NCBI RefSeq assembly: GCF_029227915.1
Contig: NC_079883.1
Location: 14,570,001-14,634,000, forward strand
DNA: 64,000 bases
Source of the DNA: Hydractinia symbiolongicarpus
Lineage: Eukaryota > Cnidaria > Hydrozoa > Anthoathecata > Hydractiniidae
Direction: 5' to 3'
Part shown: positions 38,878 through 54,012 of the stretch, one piece after another
How positions within the stretch are numbered: position 1 is the first letter of the stretch
Layout: each line of letters begins with the position of its first letter
Notes under the pieces: model-generated
The model's database searches: none
Seen by the model: the letters and a program-made list of their open reading frames with translations, nothing else
What the model was told of the DNA's origin: nothing
Made by a program: the position numbers and the translations under genes

Positions 38878-41800
38878 TGATTAGTTAGTTAGTAATAAAG
38901 AATTTCAGGGTGCTTAATTCTTACAATGTTCTTAATTCTGGAGAAAAACCTGAGCCTCCACGTTCTTATAAGCTAGATTTTATTAAAGAAACGTGTTCTA
39001 ATATTGACAATACGCACTCCAATTTATTATTTAGGCAAGGTTATGGTTCCAAATTTAATCTCGGGATAGTAATAAAAATTCCTTAAAAAATAAATACGTG
39101 GGATTAACATATAAAAACAATGGCTCTTCAGCATACAATATGTACCTTAAAAAATAATTAAGTTATATATACATGACTTAAGGAACCGGGACAAATAATT
39201 TTCGTTACGATATACGGACTTTTTCGACAAACGCCGGCCCCTATCTCCGTTACCTTCGCGGAAGATTCCATGAGACATGTCGAAAATAAGTTGCAGCAAA
39301 ATAAGCAAAGATGGCTTCAACTTGTAATTTATTTCTATTTTTATGTGATTTTGACCGTGGGAGGAAAATGGCATTTTTGAATGAGAAAATAATAAAGTTC
39401 TATGTCACCACATCCACTTAGAATCAAATTTATCCAACTTGTTTAAAGTACTCAAATTGCATTTTTTTTCACAGTAAAGTTTATTTTGATTACGAGCAAT
39501 ATTTTCATAAGAAAGAACTCCTCCTTGCTCGATCGGTTAATAAAACTCTTAAAATTTTGTCTTCTCTAACGATACTCTCTGCTGACTAATGACAAACAAA
39601 TTATTACTTGGGAGTTTTACACCTTAGAAATTCATTTTTTGATTTGAATGACGTGTAGCATTTTGACAGTGTTGTGTGCCGTGATCCTCGTAGGTGATCA
39701 AATTTTATTGTGATGTGACGACAATGTTGTGTTCTTTATCTGACCTTCTAACACTGGCTTCGTGTTTGTTTATGATGGTTTTTTATTTTGTTTTTTTATT
39801 TATTTATTTGTCTGTTTGCTTTTTAATTATATGTTTGTTTTCTTTGTTTACTTGTTTTTGTTTATTTCTTTTGTTTGTTGGCTGTTTGTTTGATTGTTTG
39901 TTTGCTTAAGATTCATCTGTTTAGGCCTCTCTCTCTCTATAGACTCTAATTCTTATCGAGGGAAATGTGAGAGTTTCTTTTCGAGCCAACTATGTTATTA
40001 ATATTTTATCGTGTTTCTGGTCTCGCCCTGCAAACAAAATAAACATATTCTCGCATATAATTTAAAGGTCCGTGATTTTTATTACATCTTTTGTAATTAT
40101 GATTTTATTGTATGGATTTTAACTGGGTGTTGGTTCTGTGTTTTAATATGATTGCCATCTTCAAAATGGAGTTCTGTTGTAGTCGACGAAGAATTGCAAA
40201 TTTAATAGATGCAAAAATGTGTGTTAACTCTCATTTTCTGAAAGTTGGCAAAAGTATACCGTTCTGGTATTTATCTCATTTGCTTGTTATTTATTTTTTA
40301 GTTTGATTCACCCAGGGTAGTCTGTTTAACACCCATTCTCCTATAAAGCGTCAGGCAAATAAGATGCAGCCACACTTTGTCATGACTAGCTCACGGATGT
40401 AACAGCCTTACACACTTTATTTTCCTAGCCATGTTTAATTCTTCAAAGTTTGTCATTTAATTTAAACCGCTTTTTTCTCCTGATAGTTTTTTCTTCCTTC
40501 ATTCCCAAAAATGCTTCGTAAGAAAAATAAGAACTGTTTATCCACAATCAATTTCGGGACTCTAGCTATCTGCCTGATAATAGATTCAAAAGGAAAATGC
40601 ATGTCTTTGTCAACAATTTACTTTATTAAAACCATTGAACTAATAATTTGACAAAACTAAAAAAATACAAGTTCTAAGTTTATTTATATATAATTTTTGA
40701 TTTATCTATTTACTTTCTGCAAATAACGTTAATTTATGTTGTAGTATGATGTGTTAGAAACAGTAGCAAACGTGCATCATCTGTGCATCGTTATTTCGTG
40801 AATCTTTAGCGCGAAATCAGCTTGTGTGGCAAACACTCGACGGCTATTATTATAGAGATTTAACAATAAGGAGTTTTCTTGTAAAAACAACATTAGTATT
40901 ATCGATTTCTTAGGCTGTAAACACCTTTAATATTAAAGATTGAGCATAACATGAAACCAAATTTCCAACAAACTTGTGGCAAAGCGTTTATTTCCAGTGC
41001 CGGAGACTGAATCATGCCAAAAACTTCGAAAGTGTGTACACAGTACCTGTAAGATATGAGGAGGCTACCTTGGGTAAATAATCATATAGCTAAATAAATA
41101 ATTAAAATTACCAAATAAACATAACTGACCAGATGTATAATTTGTTAGTTTAAGGTTCTTAGGATTAATAGGGGTAAAAATTTATATACAGTCTAGAAGC
41201 AGTGCACATACCAATTCCAGTGCATACTCCATTCCCAATTCCATTTATTTTCTTTGAAGCTTAGCAGCTTTTTTTTCTTTTTAAGATCTTTACAAAAATA
41301 AACAGTTTGAAAGTTTCAGCAAAAACGACCAGCCACAACAATTTAATGAATTACATCACATTTGATCTCTGTTGGAAACCGAGGCAATATATAAAGAGTT
41401 GATTCTATTTTCATCAAGAATAGTGTAATTAGCGTGACAATAATAAACTATTGATGGTTGTCGAATTGATAATTATCACATATTATATCATAAATTATTA
41501 CTTACTTAAAGTATTTGAGTCGTTCTACTCATTCACACGAAATCGTGCAATCATCAGGTTCTTTGCGCAGTCTTGTAACTCATTAGATTGCTAAGATTTT
41601 AAACAACCTTTTTAACAACTTCATTTTTTTTACCTGCAAAGTATATATGATAAGACTGGAACTTTTCAATCTGGATTCAATCGGGTATTTGTCTTGAATC
41701 GTACAGTGACATTAACTTAATTTCTTAATGTTTTTCCACTAATCCTTGGTTACCATTTTCACGGATCATATTACGGCAAGTACCAAATTGGAGGAACAAT

Positions 41801-43471
41801 ATAAAAACGTGCTTTAAAACTAAAACCGTTTTTGCTTGTTTGTTGTTCTTCTAAAATAAAAATAAAAAATACTTTTTAGAAACTTCGTATTTTTAACTTT
41901 TAATTGATTTCCCCTATTGCAAAAGTAATTTCTTTCTAAAATGGAAACAAAAAGGATGCGAGAAGAAAAGCAGATTAAAATTAAGAAAAAAAATATATTC
42001 CAATGCGAGACTAAGTTTAGCTAATTTTCTATTTTTTTCTAGAATAACAAGACAGAAAGTGAAAAAATGTATACTTGCGAATTGTAAAAAAAATGTAATA
42101 TGCAGTAACATGAATAAAAGATTTCTAAAAATAAAAAAGAATAAAATGAGAACAATTTTAGGCTGAAAAAATAAGAACATCCGTTTCTGTATATATTCTT
42201 TTGCCAACATACTTGATACATTTAATTGATATAAAAATGAAACATAATAACCAACGATAAGTCGATTCCATTTTAAAATATATGTTTTCTATACTATTTA
42301 TAGTTTTACTTTTTTCATCTCTAGCTACCTTGTGAACTAAAATAAAATTTAATATAAATAATGCGCGTGTATTTAAAAAAAACATGAAAAAATACTTTAA
42401 AATTTTATATTTCTACATGTACTCATTTAGGTGAGTAAAAATCATATTCGTCGAGTTTTTTTTTTCAGATAAACGTTTTTTTTTCTTTTCATTTAAAAGT
42501 ATTAAGAGAAAAGACAAGAAAACACCTGCATTCAGGGAAAAACGTACTTTTGTACAAAAAATTGTATTTAATTAAGAGTTGAAGGAAACTCTAGAAAATA
42601 CACTCGGTTTGTTCATGCCAGTAAAGCTAAGTGGTTTTTAAGAGCGTTTTAAAAATGATATGGCCATTGTTGTTTTGCTACGAAGTTCAAGGGTTGGTTG
42701 GACGTAGAAGGCGTGCGATTTAAATCTAATATAAAGCGAAGATAAAATTATGAGTTTTTATTTCTTGTTTACAAGAATATTTTTGTGATAAAACATAGCT
42801 GGTAATATAGAAGTTACAAGAAGAACAAAATAGGACATAACTTATACAACCGCTAGAATATCTTACGCATTTTTAAGTTATTGCTCAAAACAATGGCATA
42901 TGTTTGTATCAGTTATATGTATAAATTTATTTCATCGAATTATCTAAAATAGTTGTTTATATAAACCGCTGTTATAATTTAACTGATTTATGCTTCTTCG
43001 CGTCATATAGACAACTTATAAAGCTACGTCACATATGTGTCTATCATAGAAACCTTATCTGTATGACTTTTATAAAACTCTGACTGGAAAAATTAATTAA
43101 TTTTCACATGGAATATATATACATATATAGATAAATAAATGAATAAATAAATACATAAATACATAAAGGGGAAGTTGCATGGTTTGCGTTAGCTGAATAA
43201 AGGAGAAGTTATTTTCCAGTACAATTACCTATTCAGGTTAAAAGAAAGAGAGAGAGAAAGAAATCGATACAATCTATTTATATAGACGTCACAGTAGGGC
43301 ACAATATAGTTAGGAAAGTTGATATATGTATGTATATACTTAGAAAACATAAAATATTGATTTTATTCAATGCTGGAATAGCGAATCGGTAAGCAACCTG
43401 TTCTGACATATTCATTTTATTCATATTCATTATTCAATCGCGCACTGGGAACTCAATTCACATGAGCCATA

Positions 43472-43876
43472 ATGTTTTATAATGTTGCTAAAGCGACAAA
43501 AGATAGAGAAAAAGAAAAATATGCAGATGATCGTAAAGGGAGAAGACATAATCGACAACGGCTTATTGAGAGCGAAGCAAATATGGATCCAGGACTTTGG
43601 GGTAGAAATTTACATAACCGTTCAAGAAGCAAAAGCCCGCGTCCCCCAGATAGCAGGGGTGCGTCTAGGTCACGTAGTAGGGCTCGTAATGGCTCTTTTG
43701 TAGATGAAGGTGATGAAACTGGAAGAGATGATCAAGAACATATTGAAGATTATGATAGTACTGAAGAATATGGCGAAGGCGATTATGGTGAGAGTGATGA
43801 AGATGACGATTTTATGAGCGTACCAAAATGCATGTTGGGACAACCTCTAAAAGATGCTGACAGTGGACAAGATAAT
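43472..43876 (+). CDS. Nav exon 1: cytoplasmic N-terminus with Arg-Ser and acidic segments
   Basis: The exon encodes 135 residues before a GTGAGT donor in phase 0. A basic start is followed by an Arg/Ser-rich stretch ([11 protein letters not shown] ... RSRSRARN) and then a strongly acidic run ([16 protein letters not shown]). The conserved Nav N-terminal cytoplasmic segment TFVVVANK resumes in exon 2. The RS/acidic arrangement is unlike the vertebrate Nav N-terminus and may be phosphorylated. Confidence 0.88.
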
Positions 43877-46800
43877 GTGAGTTAACTGGTTTATTTTCTT
43901 CTATTTTTATAATTTTGTGACCTGTTTTCTGATTATGTATTGTTCGTTTGTTTGTTAATGTTGCTTTGTTTTGTTTTAATTTCTAATTATGTTATTTTTA
44001 TTTGCATATTTAGTTTCTCGCCTTTTATAAAAAATCAACACTTTTCTTTGTGAGAAAATCAATTATTTTCAAGAAAACTGCTTGACAGAGTTCCAAAATT
44101 GTTAGTTTTAAAAGTAAAAATATTGTGGACATTAATACCATGATTTGTTCTTCAGCTTTTAACAATGTTATTTTTCTTAAATGTTCCCTTGAACATTTAA
44201 ATTTAATTTTAGAATCACGCTAAAAAATGATTCTTAAGTCGTTTCGGATAAGTTAGCGTGAGAAAAAAGTTATTATCGTGACGTCACGAGTCAAGCTTGC
44301 GACACTTTTATGTTATCACGCTTAAGAACACGAATTAATTTTTAAATATTTCTAGATAATTTCTACACATTTTACATGACTTTTTATATGTGAGAATACT
44401 TCGTGAAATCAGGCTAATAGTAACGGCCCATATATATGATTTACCTTGAAGATTTTTATAAGTATTGGTAAAAGAATTTGAAAATTCTGAGTAGATGTGA
44501 CCACAGCGTGCTTTTAAGATTTTTTACATGCATAGCATCTGGAGAATTTTATTAATGCGATGAGAAAAACTTTGAGTTATCCTAAATTTCGTAAGAGGCT
44601 CTTATTTATATTTTAAAACTAAAACCGCAAATATTTATTTTTCCCTAAACTTAAATTATATTTTCTGCTGAAGTATTTAATAATAAACAATACATTCTTG
44701 CTCGATTACACAAACTAAAAGTGCGCTTTTTTTGGTGGCACGAAATATAAAGAGTGGTTGAAACCTTTAAAAAGACTGAAATAGCTTAAAATATAAATAA
44801 CATTAGATTTTCTGTTTCATAAGTTTTGACCGTGGGATAAGTGATGAAAGGGGGATAAGAAAAACCTGACCAATCACACTTCTGACCATTATTCTTTAAA
44901 CATCAGACCAAACTTTGTTCCGCAAATTACACAGAATAGACTAGAAAAAAACGACGAGCCATGCTGAATTTTTCATCTCCCTCACTTTTTATATTCTCCT
45001 CTCTTCTATACTTCCATTAAATTTTAACGATTATCACTTCTCAGATAAAGCGATTTCAATAATTCACAATACACGAGTAGAAAAAAAAAGAAGAAGACAT
45101 TCTCCCTGAAAAATGCGAGTTTTAACACGTGTGAAAAACTTAAATCTAATCTAATATAAAAAGAAGATAAAGTCAAATTTATAACATATAATTCCCGACG
45201 AGATAAACATTTCCAGAAATGTAGTTTTGAATGAAATAATAGATTAGGTTTGTCGTTTATTTACTGTCGCCAGCAATTTTTTTGATCTGATGTAATCAAA
45301 AAGTACGTCAAAAAACATGTTTTACTGAATATTTAATTAATTAGTAAATTCTTTTTTTACATTTCTGGGAACTCTAAGGTCATACGTACTGGTTTGTCCC
45401 GCTTTTTGTCCACTAGCAAAGGATACAGAAAAAAGAAATGAACGTGAGGACCGCAATAAAAAAATAGAATAAAATCTGAAAATCAAAGTTCAAGAAAACA
45501 AAAAAACTGGAACAACCAAAAATGCCCATTTTGCTAGCAAATTTATACCAATATCCATTATGTCGAAGTCTGAAACACTCGCTTTCCCAAAATTATGTAG
45601 TCATGTTAGTTATTCCGGCGTGGACTTGTTCAATCTCTTCCATAGAACTATAAAAAAGCACAGAACCGTTGAGAAGCAAATAGTCCTGGCAACGAAGTTG
45701 CGACTAATTTTCGTGTTTTGCCTTATGCCTAAATTCACATTTCCTTGATGAAAGGATAAACGCAAACGTTTTTTTTTATCACAAAATCACAGAATTTTTT
45801 AAATTCACTTCCAATAACTTTAAGAGAAAACCACTCCTGGTAAAATGGAAACATTTGAGGTCTCAAAATATTGTGCCTTACTGGTTTCTACAAATTAAGA
45901 AACAACTCTTCTTTGCCTTTGACGGTAACAAATGTTGGATTGACAACTAGTCAATCAGGTACAACAACCACCTATGAAATTTGAATACCCTGGAAGACTA
46001 AATTTTGCTGCTTTCTAACTGTAATTTTTCTTTCTAGACGTTTGTGGTGGTTGCAAACAAACTTGGGAAACAAGTTGTGTTTCGATTTTGTAAAGAAAAA
46101 TCTTTGTTTCTCTTTGGCACGCAGAATGTACTACGAAGAATTAACATATATATATTTACTCATCAGTATCTTTTCATGATGTTTTTATACCATTTCTATG
46201 TGTTTCGTGCTTACGCTACATGTCACTAACTATTTTTATACATCATGTACCAGACTCTTAGGATGCAAAATCGCTTCTGAGGAAATTATATATTGTCTAC
46301 CCCTGTGCCTACCATCAATCAAAAACGATGCAATATATGCATTTCAAAATCCCATTGTTGACTGTATTACTTACGCAGTCTGGTAAAAAAGATACGGAAG
46401 CGCTAAATAAAAAAACTAGAAGGCTTTGTTGTTTTCTACTTTTTAAATAACAGGTCTTTTGAGAGATTTTTGTCTTTTTATTGAGTACTTGTTTCCCTTA
46501 ACTCTTCATTCAGATACTTTGAAATAGGTATTCTGCTCACCATTGTAACGAATTGTGTGTTCATGGCACTACAGAATCCTCCAGAAATATCAGAGTATGT
46601 ATAATTTTCATCACTCTACATCCAGAATAAAAATAGTTGGTCTTGAGATTTTTTATTTCTAAGAAAACAACAAGAATAGATTCCTTATCTGAAAAATGTT
46701 CAACTAAGGTTGCGAGTATAATACATTCTTTATTTGTAAAATCAGAAATTTCCCAACTTCAATCCTAGGGCTTCTTTTTTGCGACTGCACAGATCAGAAA

Positions 46801-49800
46801 GTAAAAACGAAATTCTAAATACAGAGTGGGAATTCTCCATAACAACTCCACCTAACGATAATTGGCAGAGAAAAAGGGCTGATTGTTATTTGTTGAATTC
46901 ACCATTTTCGTTTGTTCACTTATCTCTTCTATTTTTAGATACATATTTGCAGCTATTTATACTATGGAGATGATCGTCAAAATTTTAGCTAAAGGTTTTA
47001 TTCTCCATAAGTATTCTTATCTCCGCAATGCTTGGAATTGGTTAGACTTTATCGTCGTAATATTAGGGTAAGAGTTTTGAGATTGTGCACATTTGATTTA
47101 GTAGAATTTGTTTTGCACATCCAGAGAAGGAGTATGGACTGAGGATATTGACATTCTTTTAAGTATATCTGGTGCAACTCCTAATGGATATAATTATGCA
47201 CCTCCCCAGAAAAATAAATTGTTATTTAACTCTTGTCAGAGTTGATCTGTCGAATTCTTTGTACAATTATCATCACTGTTATCTGATAAAATTGGAATGT
47301 GTTTGTTTATTTTTTTGTAGGTATGTTACCATGCATCCTGCAGTCAGTGATTTGAGTGGTATAAGAACGTTTAGGGTTTTGAGAGCATTAAAAACTATAT
47401 CCACTGTAAAAGGTGTGTAGTAGTCTTTCTTTTCCTGATTAATGTTTTTAGCACAAATCTATTGTAACGTTTGGTTTAAGCCTAAACCGGTGTGGAAAAA
47501 CAAATCTGTTTCATTAAAATACAAATCCGGGATATTCGGCCATCTTTCGTTACATAAAAAATTATAGAATGTTCCCAACATGTTTAAGAATCTTTAACTA
47601 CAAAACATCAAATGCTTTTATATCGTTTCTTCTCTCATGAGAAAAACACGTATGCTTGGGTGTATAAACTCATCCTCCCGTATTTTTATAGGTTTGAAAG
47701 CCATGGTGAACACGCTGTTAAAATCGATGAAGATGATGACGGATGTTCTTATACTAACTTTATTTTTTATATCAATCTTCGCTTTAATCGGTTTGCAGCT
47801 TTTCCCTGGCAAACTGCGTTCAAGATGCGTCAGGAATCATGCTAATTATTCAGTGTTTCACGAAAGTTACTACAGTAAGCCTGGAAACATTCTCCTGCAT
47901 GAGGGACAGGAAGTGATATGTGGGAACGCGTCCACAGCTTGGTATGTTTTTAGCAATTGGAATCCGTTGCACTAATATGTGACTAATCCGAGATTTGTCT
48001 TTCTTGACAATATAATACAAAGAAAATAACGAGGCGATGGATGGGAGGGAGCAATTTTTCTGTTTTTCCCTTAACTAATGAAATGTCATAGTCTTATACG
48101 CTAGCTGTGCATTGCTGCACTCTCGGATTGTATGTGCTGAATCTTGTTATAGGATATTAATTATTAAACTCGTGGATCTGTTTACTTTTTTGCCAATGGT
48201 TACCAACGTAGCCAATAGGGATTATTCACTTGAACCATAAAAGATTTTCACGTTCTTAATTCAGATTCTTTAAAGTTTTGATAATTCGTTTTTATTTAAT
48301 GAATTTATCTCCTTTTATGCAATAAGATTAGCAATCCAAATTAACAGCTCAACCAACTAAAAAATTTAAGAAAACTTGCAGGTCATATCTTCTTATTAAA
48401 CAGGAGCAAATTTCATTCAGAGATTTTCGATATTTCTATAGAAAAAGCTATAGAAATATCGAGAAATAATTCTGTAACAAAATCATCTTCCATAACAGAA
48501 ATATAACGCTTCCAGTATCTCAATTTTTGTGCATTTGAAAACAACCTGTCCTTATATACTTAACTTGACATACTTTGAGATTTTCATTAGCAGCATTTTT
48601 TTTTCTTTTAGGAACTGTCCCAGTGGTTATACGTGTACACCGGGTATCGGTGAGAACCCCAACCAAGGATACGTAAATTATGATAACTTTTTGAGCGCTT
48701 TGCTCACATCGCTACAAGTGTGTACTCTTGATTATTGGGAAAGTGTTTATAACAGCGTAAGTTAACCATTTTAACTTGTGGAATAACTCGCAAAGCAGAA
48801 ACTCTGACGTTTAGATTTTACACCCCGTTTTTTTACCATAGATTTAAATCAAAAAAATTCGCCTACATTTTCGGACAAAAAAAATCGGACAAAATTTTAG
48901 TCACCTTTGAAAAACTTTCGTCAGACTAATAATTTTCTCTAAATAACAATTTTATCCTTTTTTAAAAATTTCTCAGACTACATAATATAAGGATAAAAGC
49001 TCTTTTCACTGTGCGCGTAAGGTTTAAAAGGACAATTTTCAAGCAAAGAAAACCACATTTACGAAGACCATTAGTGAAAAACAGAAAATGGGACAAAATT
49101 ATTAGTCAACATTTTAGTCACTTCCAAAAATGTTAGTCACTTTTGTCCGATAAGGTATATTGAAATCACCAGCACCCAGACATACGCTCCTGTGATGCGC
49201 CTGAACATCAAATCAAATCAAACTACTTCCTATTCGCTGTAACCAACCATTGTTGATGAATTTACACAGTTTCTGACATGTCTATATAAGCTACACCTGT
49301 TTCCTATAGGTACTGGCTGCCATGGGAGAAATCTACATGATCTATTTTCTACTGGCCGTATTTCTTGGTCCATTTTATCTACTTAATCTTGTACTTGCCG
49401 TCGTTAGCGCTTCCTATGAAATGGAGGTTAATGGCTGCCCAGATGAAGTAAGTTGTCCGTTTTAAGTAACATTAAACTTGTAAGAAAATTTAACGAGTAG
49501 TTGAAATGTCTAACTCCATGAAACAGCTACTTTGACGAGGCGTTACAAAAAGAGACATTAATCTACGATCGATGCCTTAACTATGTTTTTAACCCATGAC
49601 TTTTGGTTAAAAATTTATTGTTTTTTTTAGGATTTCGAGCGCGAAAAGGCTGCCAACATAAGGCGTTCAGCATCAACATATTCTTTCGATGGTGACAATT
49701 GCGTGGAGTTTCTTCACGGCCCTTCACCAGTTGAAGAAATAAACGACGGGGAAAAACGCTACACGGTCCAAGAGGAATCGCCGAAGAAGAAGAAGAAACC

Positions 49801-52800
49801 AAAAACTCCAGACGATGACAAATTTATGCCACCCGAACCTGGCGAGAATCCGACATGCAGGGCGAAAATGCAATATTTTTTCTTCAGAATTGTGTCCAGT
49901 TCTCCGTTTGAAGGTTTCATAATTGCTTGTATCATGTTAAACACCATTCTCATGGCAATTGAACATTATGGCATGTCAAAGACATTAGAGAAAATTTTGG
50001 AGATCATGAACTACGTAAGTTATTTAATTATAAATTTTATATTATATTAAAGTTAAAAGGTTTTCCATTTCACAACCCTGGGTTGGGTGCAAGAAAGAAG
50101 TACAGCATCCGCACTTCAGTTTTGAGTAAAGAACTAGTTATCCTGAATTTTAGACCTCCACCACGTTGTATTACAAACGCTTTAAAAGATACTCCTAAAA
50201 TGGTTGCATTTTATAGGTATTTACTGGCACATTTATCCTTGAAATGTGTGTCAAACTGTTAGCATTCACGCCGCGTGGTTATGTGAGAAACAAATGGAAT
50301 GTCTTTGACGGTTTCCTCGTAATGGTGAGCATAGTGGATATTTTGTTGTCAAGGACAGGTGCAGTTAAAGGGAATCAGCTCAGTGTGTTGAAAGTATTCA
50401 GATTGGTAAGTTACTATTGGTTTACTACTTTAATGCTTGCATTTGATTGGTTGAGCCAGTTTACTAGGTGTCCTATGAAACTAGCTAGTTCTTCTACCTA
50501 CTGCTTTATAATTGGTAAATCATGAAAAAAAACTGAAAGCATTGTAACGCTGCTTTTTCTTAACACACATTATAATAAGTAATTAGAAAGAGATGAGTGT
50601 GATTAGATTTTTGAGTTTACTGTTATGTTGCGCTTTAGCACAATTTGTATAGTAATAATATGGTTTAGAGAGCTATTTGGGATTTATCTGTGATGTTGAC
50701 AAAATTGCTCGAACTTAGTGAGTGCAATTTTGTCAACATTACAAATGATACGAGAAAGCATGTTATTCCGTGTTAATTATATGATTAAAAATTATTTTTT
50801 GTAAGGATTTAGTTCACCTGAAGTGTATTGTTGTTTTCTTTTTTCTCTCTAAACTTAGACCAGCTTCCCTAAGAGCTAATCCATGTTTTCGTATTCGACT
50901 TTGTATTTCGGTTATTAGCAACTGTTACATCATCAACATTTTGTGCATTTTTGTGTGTCTGTTAACATAAGTAATTTAATTACTCCGATGGTTCAAAATA
51001 AAGCTGTTCCGCAACCAGATTAAACAGAATACAGCTATCTTTATAAAGACTATAACCCGTGAAAAATGAAGGCTCGCCTGTGTTTAAAATCCTACGGATA
51101 ATAGCCCATCAAAACAAAGTGGATAGAAATGTATTGCATTTGCTATTTCGTGAAATAAATCTGCAGTACTACCAGAAAATACAAGTAAAAACATATCAAA
51201 TCCGACTATGGCCATTCTAGGAGAACAGAAAATGTCTATCCTTCTACAGTGAGTTTGCTAAAATCAAAATATCCTATCACTGTATGGGTATAAATAAAGA
51301 CTGAAAAAATATATAAATCTTAAAAATCTGTATCAAAAATTATTTCTTGCATATAGATGAGAGTGTTGAAACTTGCACAATCCTGGAAAACAATGGGTCA
51401 ACTTTTGAGCACAATTGCGAGTAGCATGGGTGCACTTGGAAACGTCACAGTTATTCTAGGTTTGATCATATACATCTTTTCTGTCGTTGGAATGCAGTTG
51501 TTCGGGAAATATTATAAACCGACGGACTACGCTCCAATAAAAGCTGGTGCAAAGCTATTTCCACGATACAACTTTAGCAATTTCGGAAACTCCTTCATGA
51601 TGATATTTCGTATTTTATGTGGAAAATGGATCGAACCGCAATGGGATTTACTGGCAAAAACAAACATCGGATCAATATTTTTTATATTCTTTGTCTTTGT
51701 GATTGGGAGATGGGTGGTAAGTTGATTTTATTTAACGAGATTAATTTTCGCGAATGGGTACGACGTGAATTTTTTTTGCAAAGATTGATTTTTTGCGAAT
51801 CGTAGACAATGATAAAAATTTTCAAGAGAGTTGCAGAAAGAACAAACAGTTGTATATTAATATAATATATATGTTAATATAATATATATAATAATTATTT
51901 AAAATATTTAAAGTTTAGTAAAACTTTCACGGATATTTATTTGCGACAATAATGCTTTTTTATTTTTTCGAAGAAGAAGAAAAGTTGCGAAAATTAAGCT
52001 CGCAAATAATTAATCTCGTTACAGATCAACCGTGCTGTGTGTTACGTCTTAAAGTGTCGGGTTATAAACTCTTAAAGATCTTAAGGAGATGTCTATTTAT
52101 ATTATCTTTCAAGGAAATAAGACTCCAGTCTTCCAGACCACATTTCTTGATAAAATAGTTACTTAAATAAATACTTTGTTGACCATTTTTTCAGGTCCTT
52201 AATTTATTCCTTGCGTTGTTGTTGAGTTCATTTGGTGGAGATGCGCTAAATGGTGGAAATGATGGAGATTCTGAGAAACCTAAACAAAGCAGATTGAAGA
52301 GATTAATGGAATGGGTTAAGAAGAAAAATAAAAAAAAGAACAAGGATAATACAATAGTAGCATCAAACGCTGCGGATGATGTACCGCCACCTGAAATTAT
52401 GGTAATCAATTTTGTTTTTAAAAAGAAATGAAGAAGTTTGAAGCGTTTGGTGAAAGTTTTATGGATACTGCCATGCGTTTTCCCTTGGTTAAAAAATATT
52501 GAATAATTTGATAGTCATTTAATGGAAATTTTGTTTGTTACTTTTTTAGCACGTGGAATATAACGGCGATACTTTAATACTTGATGGTAACGGTAATAAA
52601 AGAAAAATGTCAGAAGGTGAGTTTCTTCTTCTTCTTTTTCTTTTTCTTGTTCTTCTTTTTCTTTTTCTTCACATTTCTTTTTCACATACTTTCTCTTTAG
52701 TTGATCAAAATGGAAGTGATATCAAATCAAGCTACAGAACAGAACCTTCAATACAAAATGGAATTACACCAAATGGAGATATTTTAAAACGTCGTTCGTC

Positions 52801-53973
52801 CGTAGACACAGAAATACCGATCTCTGTCACTACAGAAGCTTTTGCGCCTGGAAAAACGCAAATTGGCCGTAATTCTTCGTCTTCCGTAGAAATAGAAATA
52901 CAGCGTGAAAAGACATATGTTGATGATTGCTTGTGCACTATTTGCTACAAATGCAGTTGTTGTTACACGAGTTACCTAAATTCACCTCTGCGTCGTTCTT
53001 GGCACAATGCAAGATTTTACACTAAACAACTTATTGAACATAAATATTTTGAAGGAATCATTTTATTTCTTATAGCGTTTAGCAGTTTAACTTTGGTAAG
53101 TCAAGTCGTTTTGTCTTTACAAATAAAATTAAAAAACCCTCATGTAAGTTCCTTGAACTGGACAATAGCATTTATAATCTTTTTAGATTATTTTTATTTC
53201 TTTTTTAGGTTTTTGAAGACATAGATTTACCAAACCGTCCGAATTTGGAAGCGTTTCTCTATTACTGCAACTACTTCTTTGCAGTTGTATTCACGTTAGA
53301 ATTTCTTATCAAGCTCTTTGCACTTGGTTTTGTAAAATATTTCACAAATTTCTGGAATTTATTGGATGTCTTTATAGTTGTCGTAAGTGTTTCGCGCCAT
53401 TTTGAAAATATTTCTATTCTTGTCGCGCCGAACGACTCAGCACTTTGAATTACTTTTAGATATCACTCTCCTCCTTGTTTGGTCCAAAAAATTTAAAAGC
53501 ATTGCGTTCACTAAGAGGCTTGAGACCGTTAAGAGCCATATCAAGATTTGAAGGAATGAAGGTATGGTTAATAAATTAGAAATATTTTTGTGATATGTTC
53601 TTGAATTTTTTTAAAATTACTTCATTATTTTACTTAAATGTTTTGATGTGTCATAAAAAATATATCCTAGGGAAGAGAGCGGAATAACTGTTTTATAACC
53701 TTTAACCTGGCGATAATAAATCCGAAATGTTATCTAGTATATTTTAACAACTGGTAATTAGCCCGTGGAGAAATCCATGTGATTACCCGTCCTTTAACGG
53801 AATATCATATTTTATATTTCGTGTGCTCGTAGCACGATTTTTTTCTGACATATTAGTATACGACTACTAATAAAGATAGTCGTTAGCTTGTGGAATAATC
53901 CTCAGGCTCGCCGTCCTTTTTATACCGCATCGCGTGCGTCTCGCTACTTGCGCAGCTAAGCTACAATTTGCGT

Positions 53974-54012
<39 letters not shown>

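Larger units (their letters stand above)
22307..43471. other. Gene desert, part 2 (to the Nav start codon)
   Basis: No supported gene is found in about 21 kb. The contents I can name are two G-rich tracts (26378-26411, 36852-36883), several copies of short repeat families and poly-T/TTTG low-complexity DNA (39770-39905). There are also isolated open frames without similarity (24519-24980 minus, 30094-30333 plus, 33553-33786 plus). The stretch may hold distal regulatory elements or 5' UTR exons of the Nav gene, but none can be shown from sequence alone. Confidence 0.45.
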
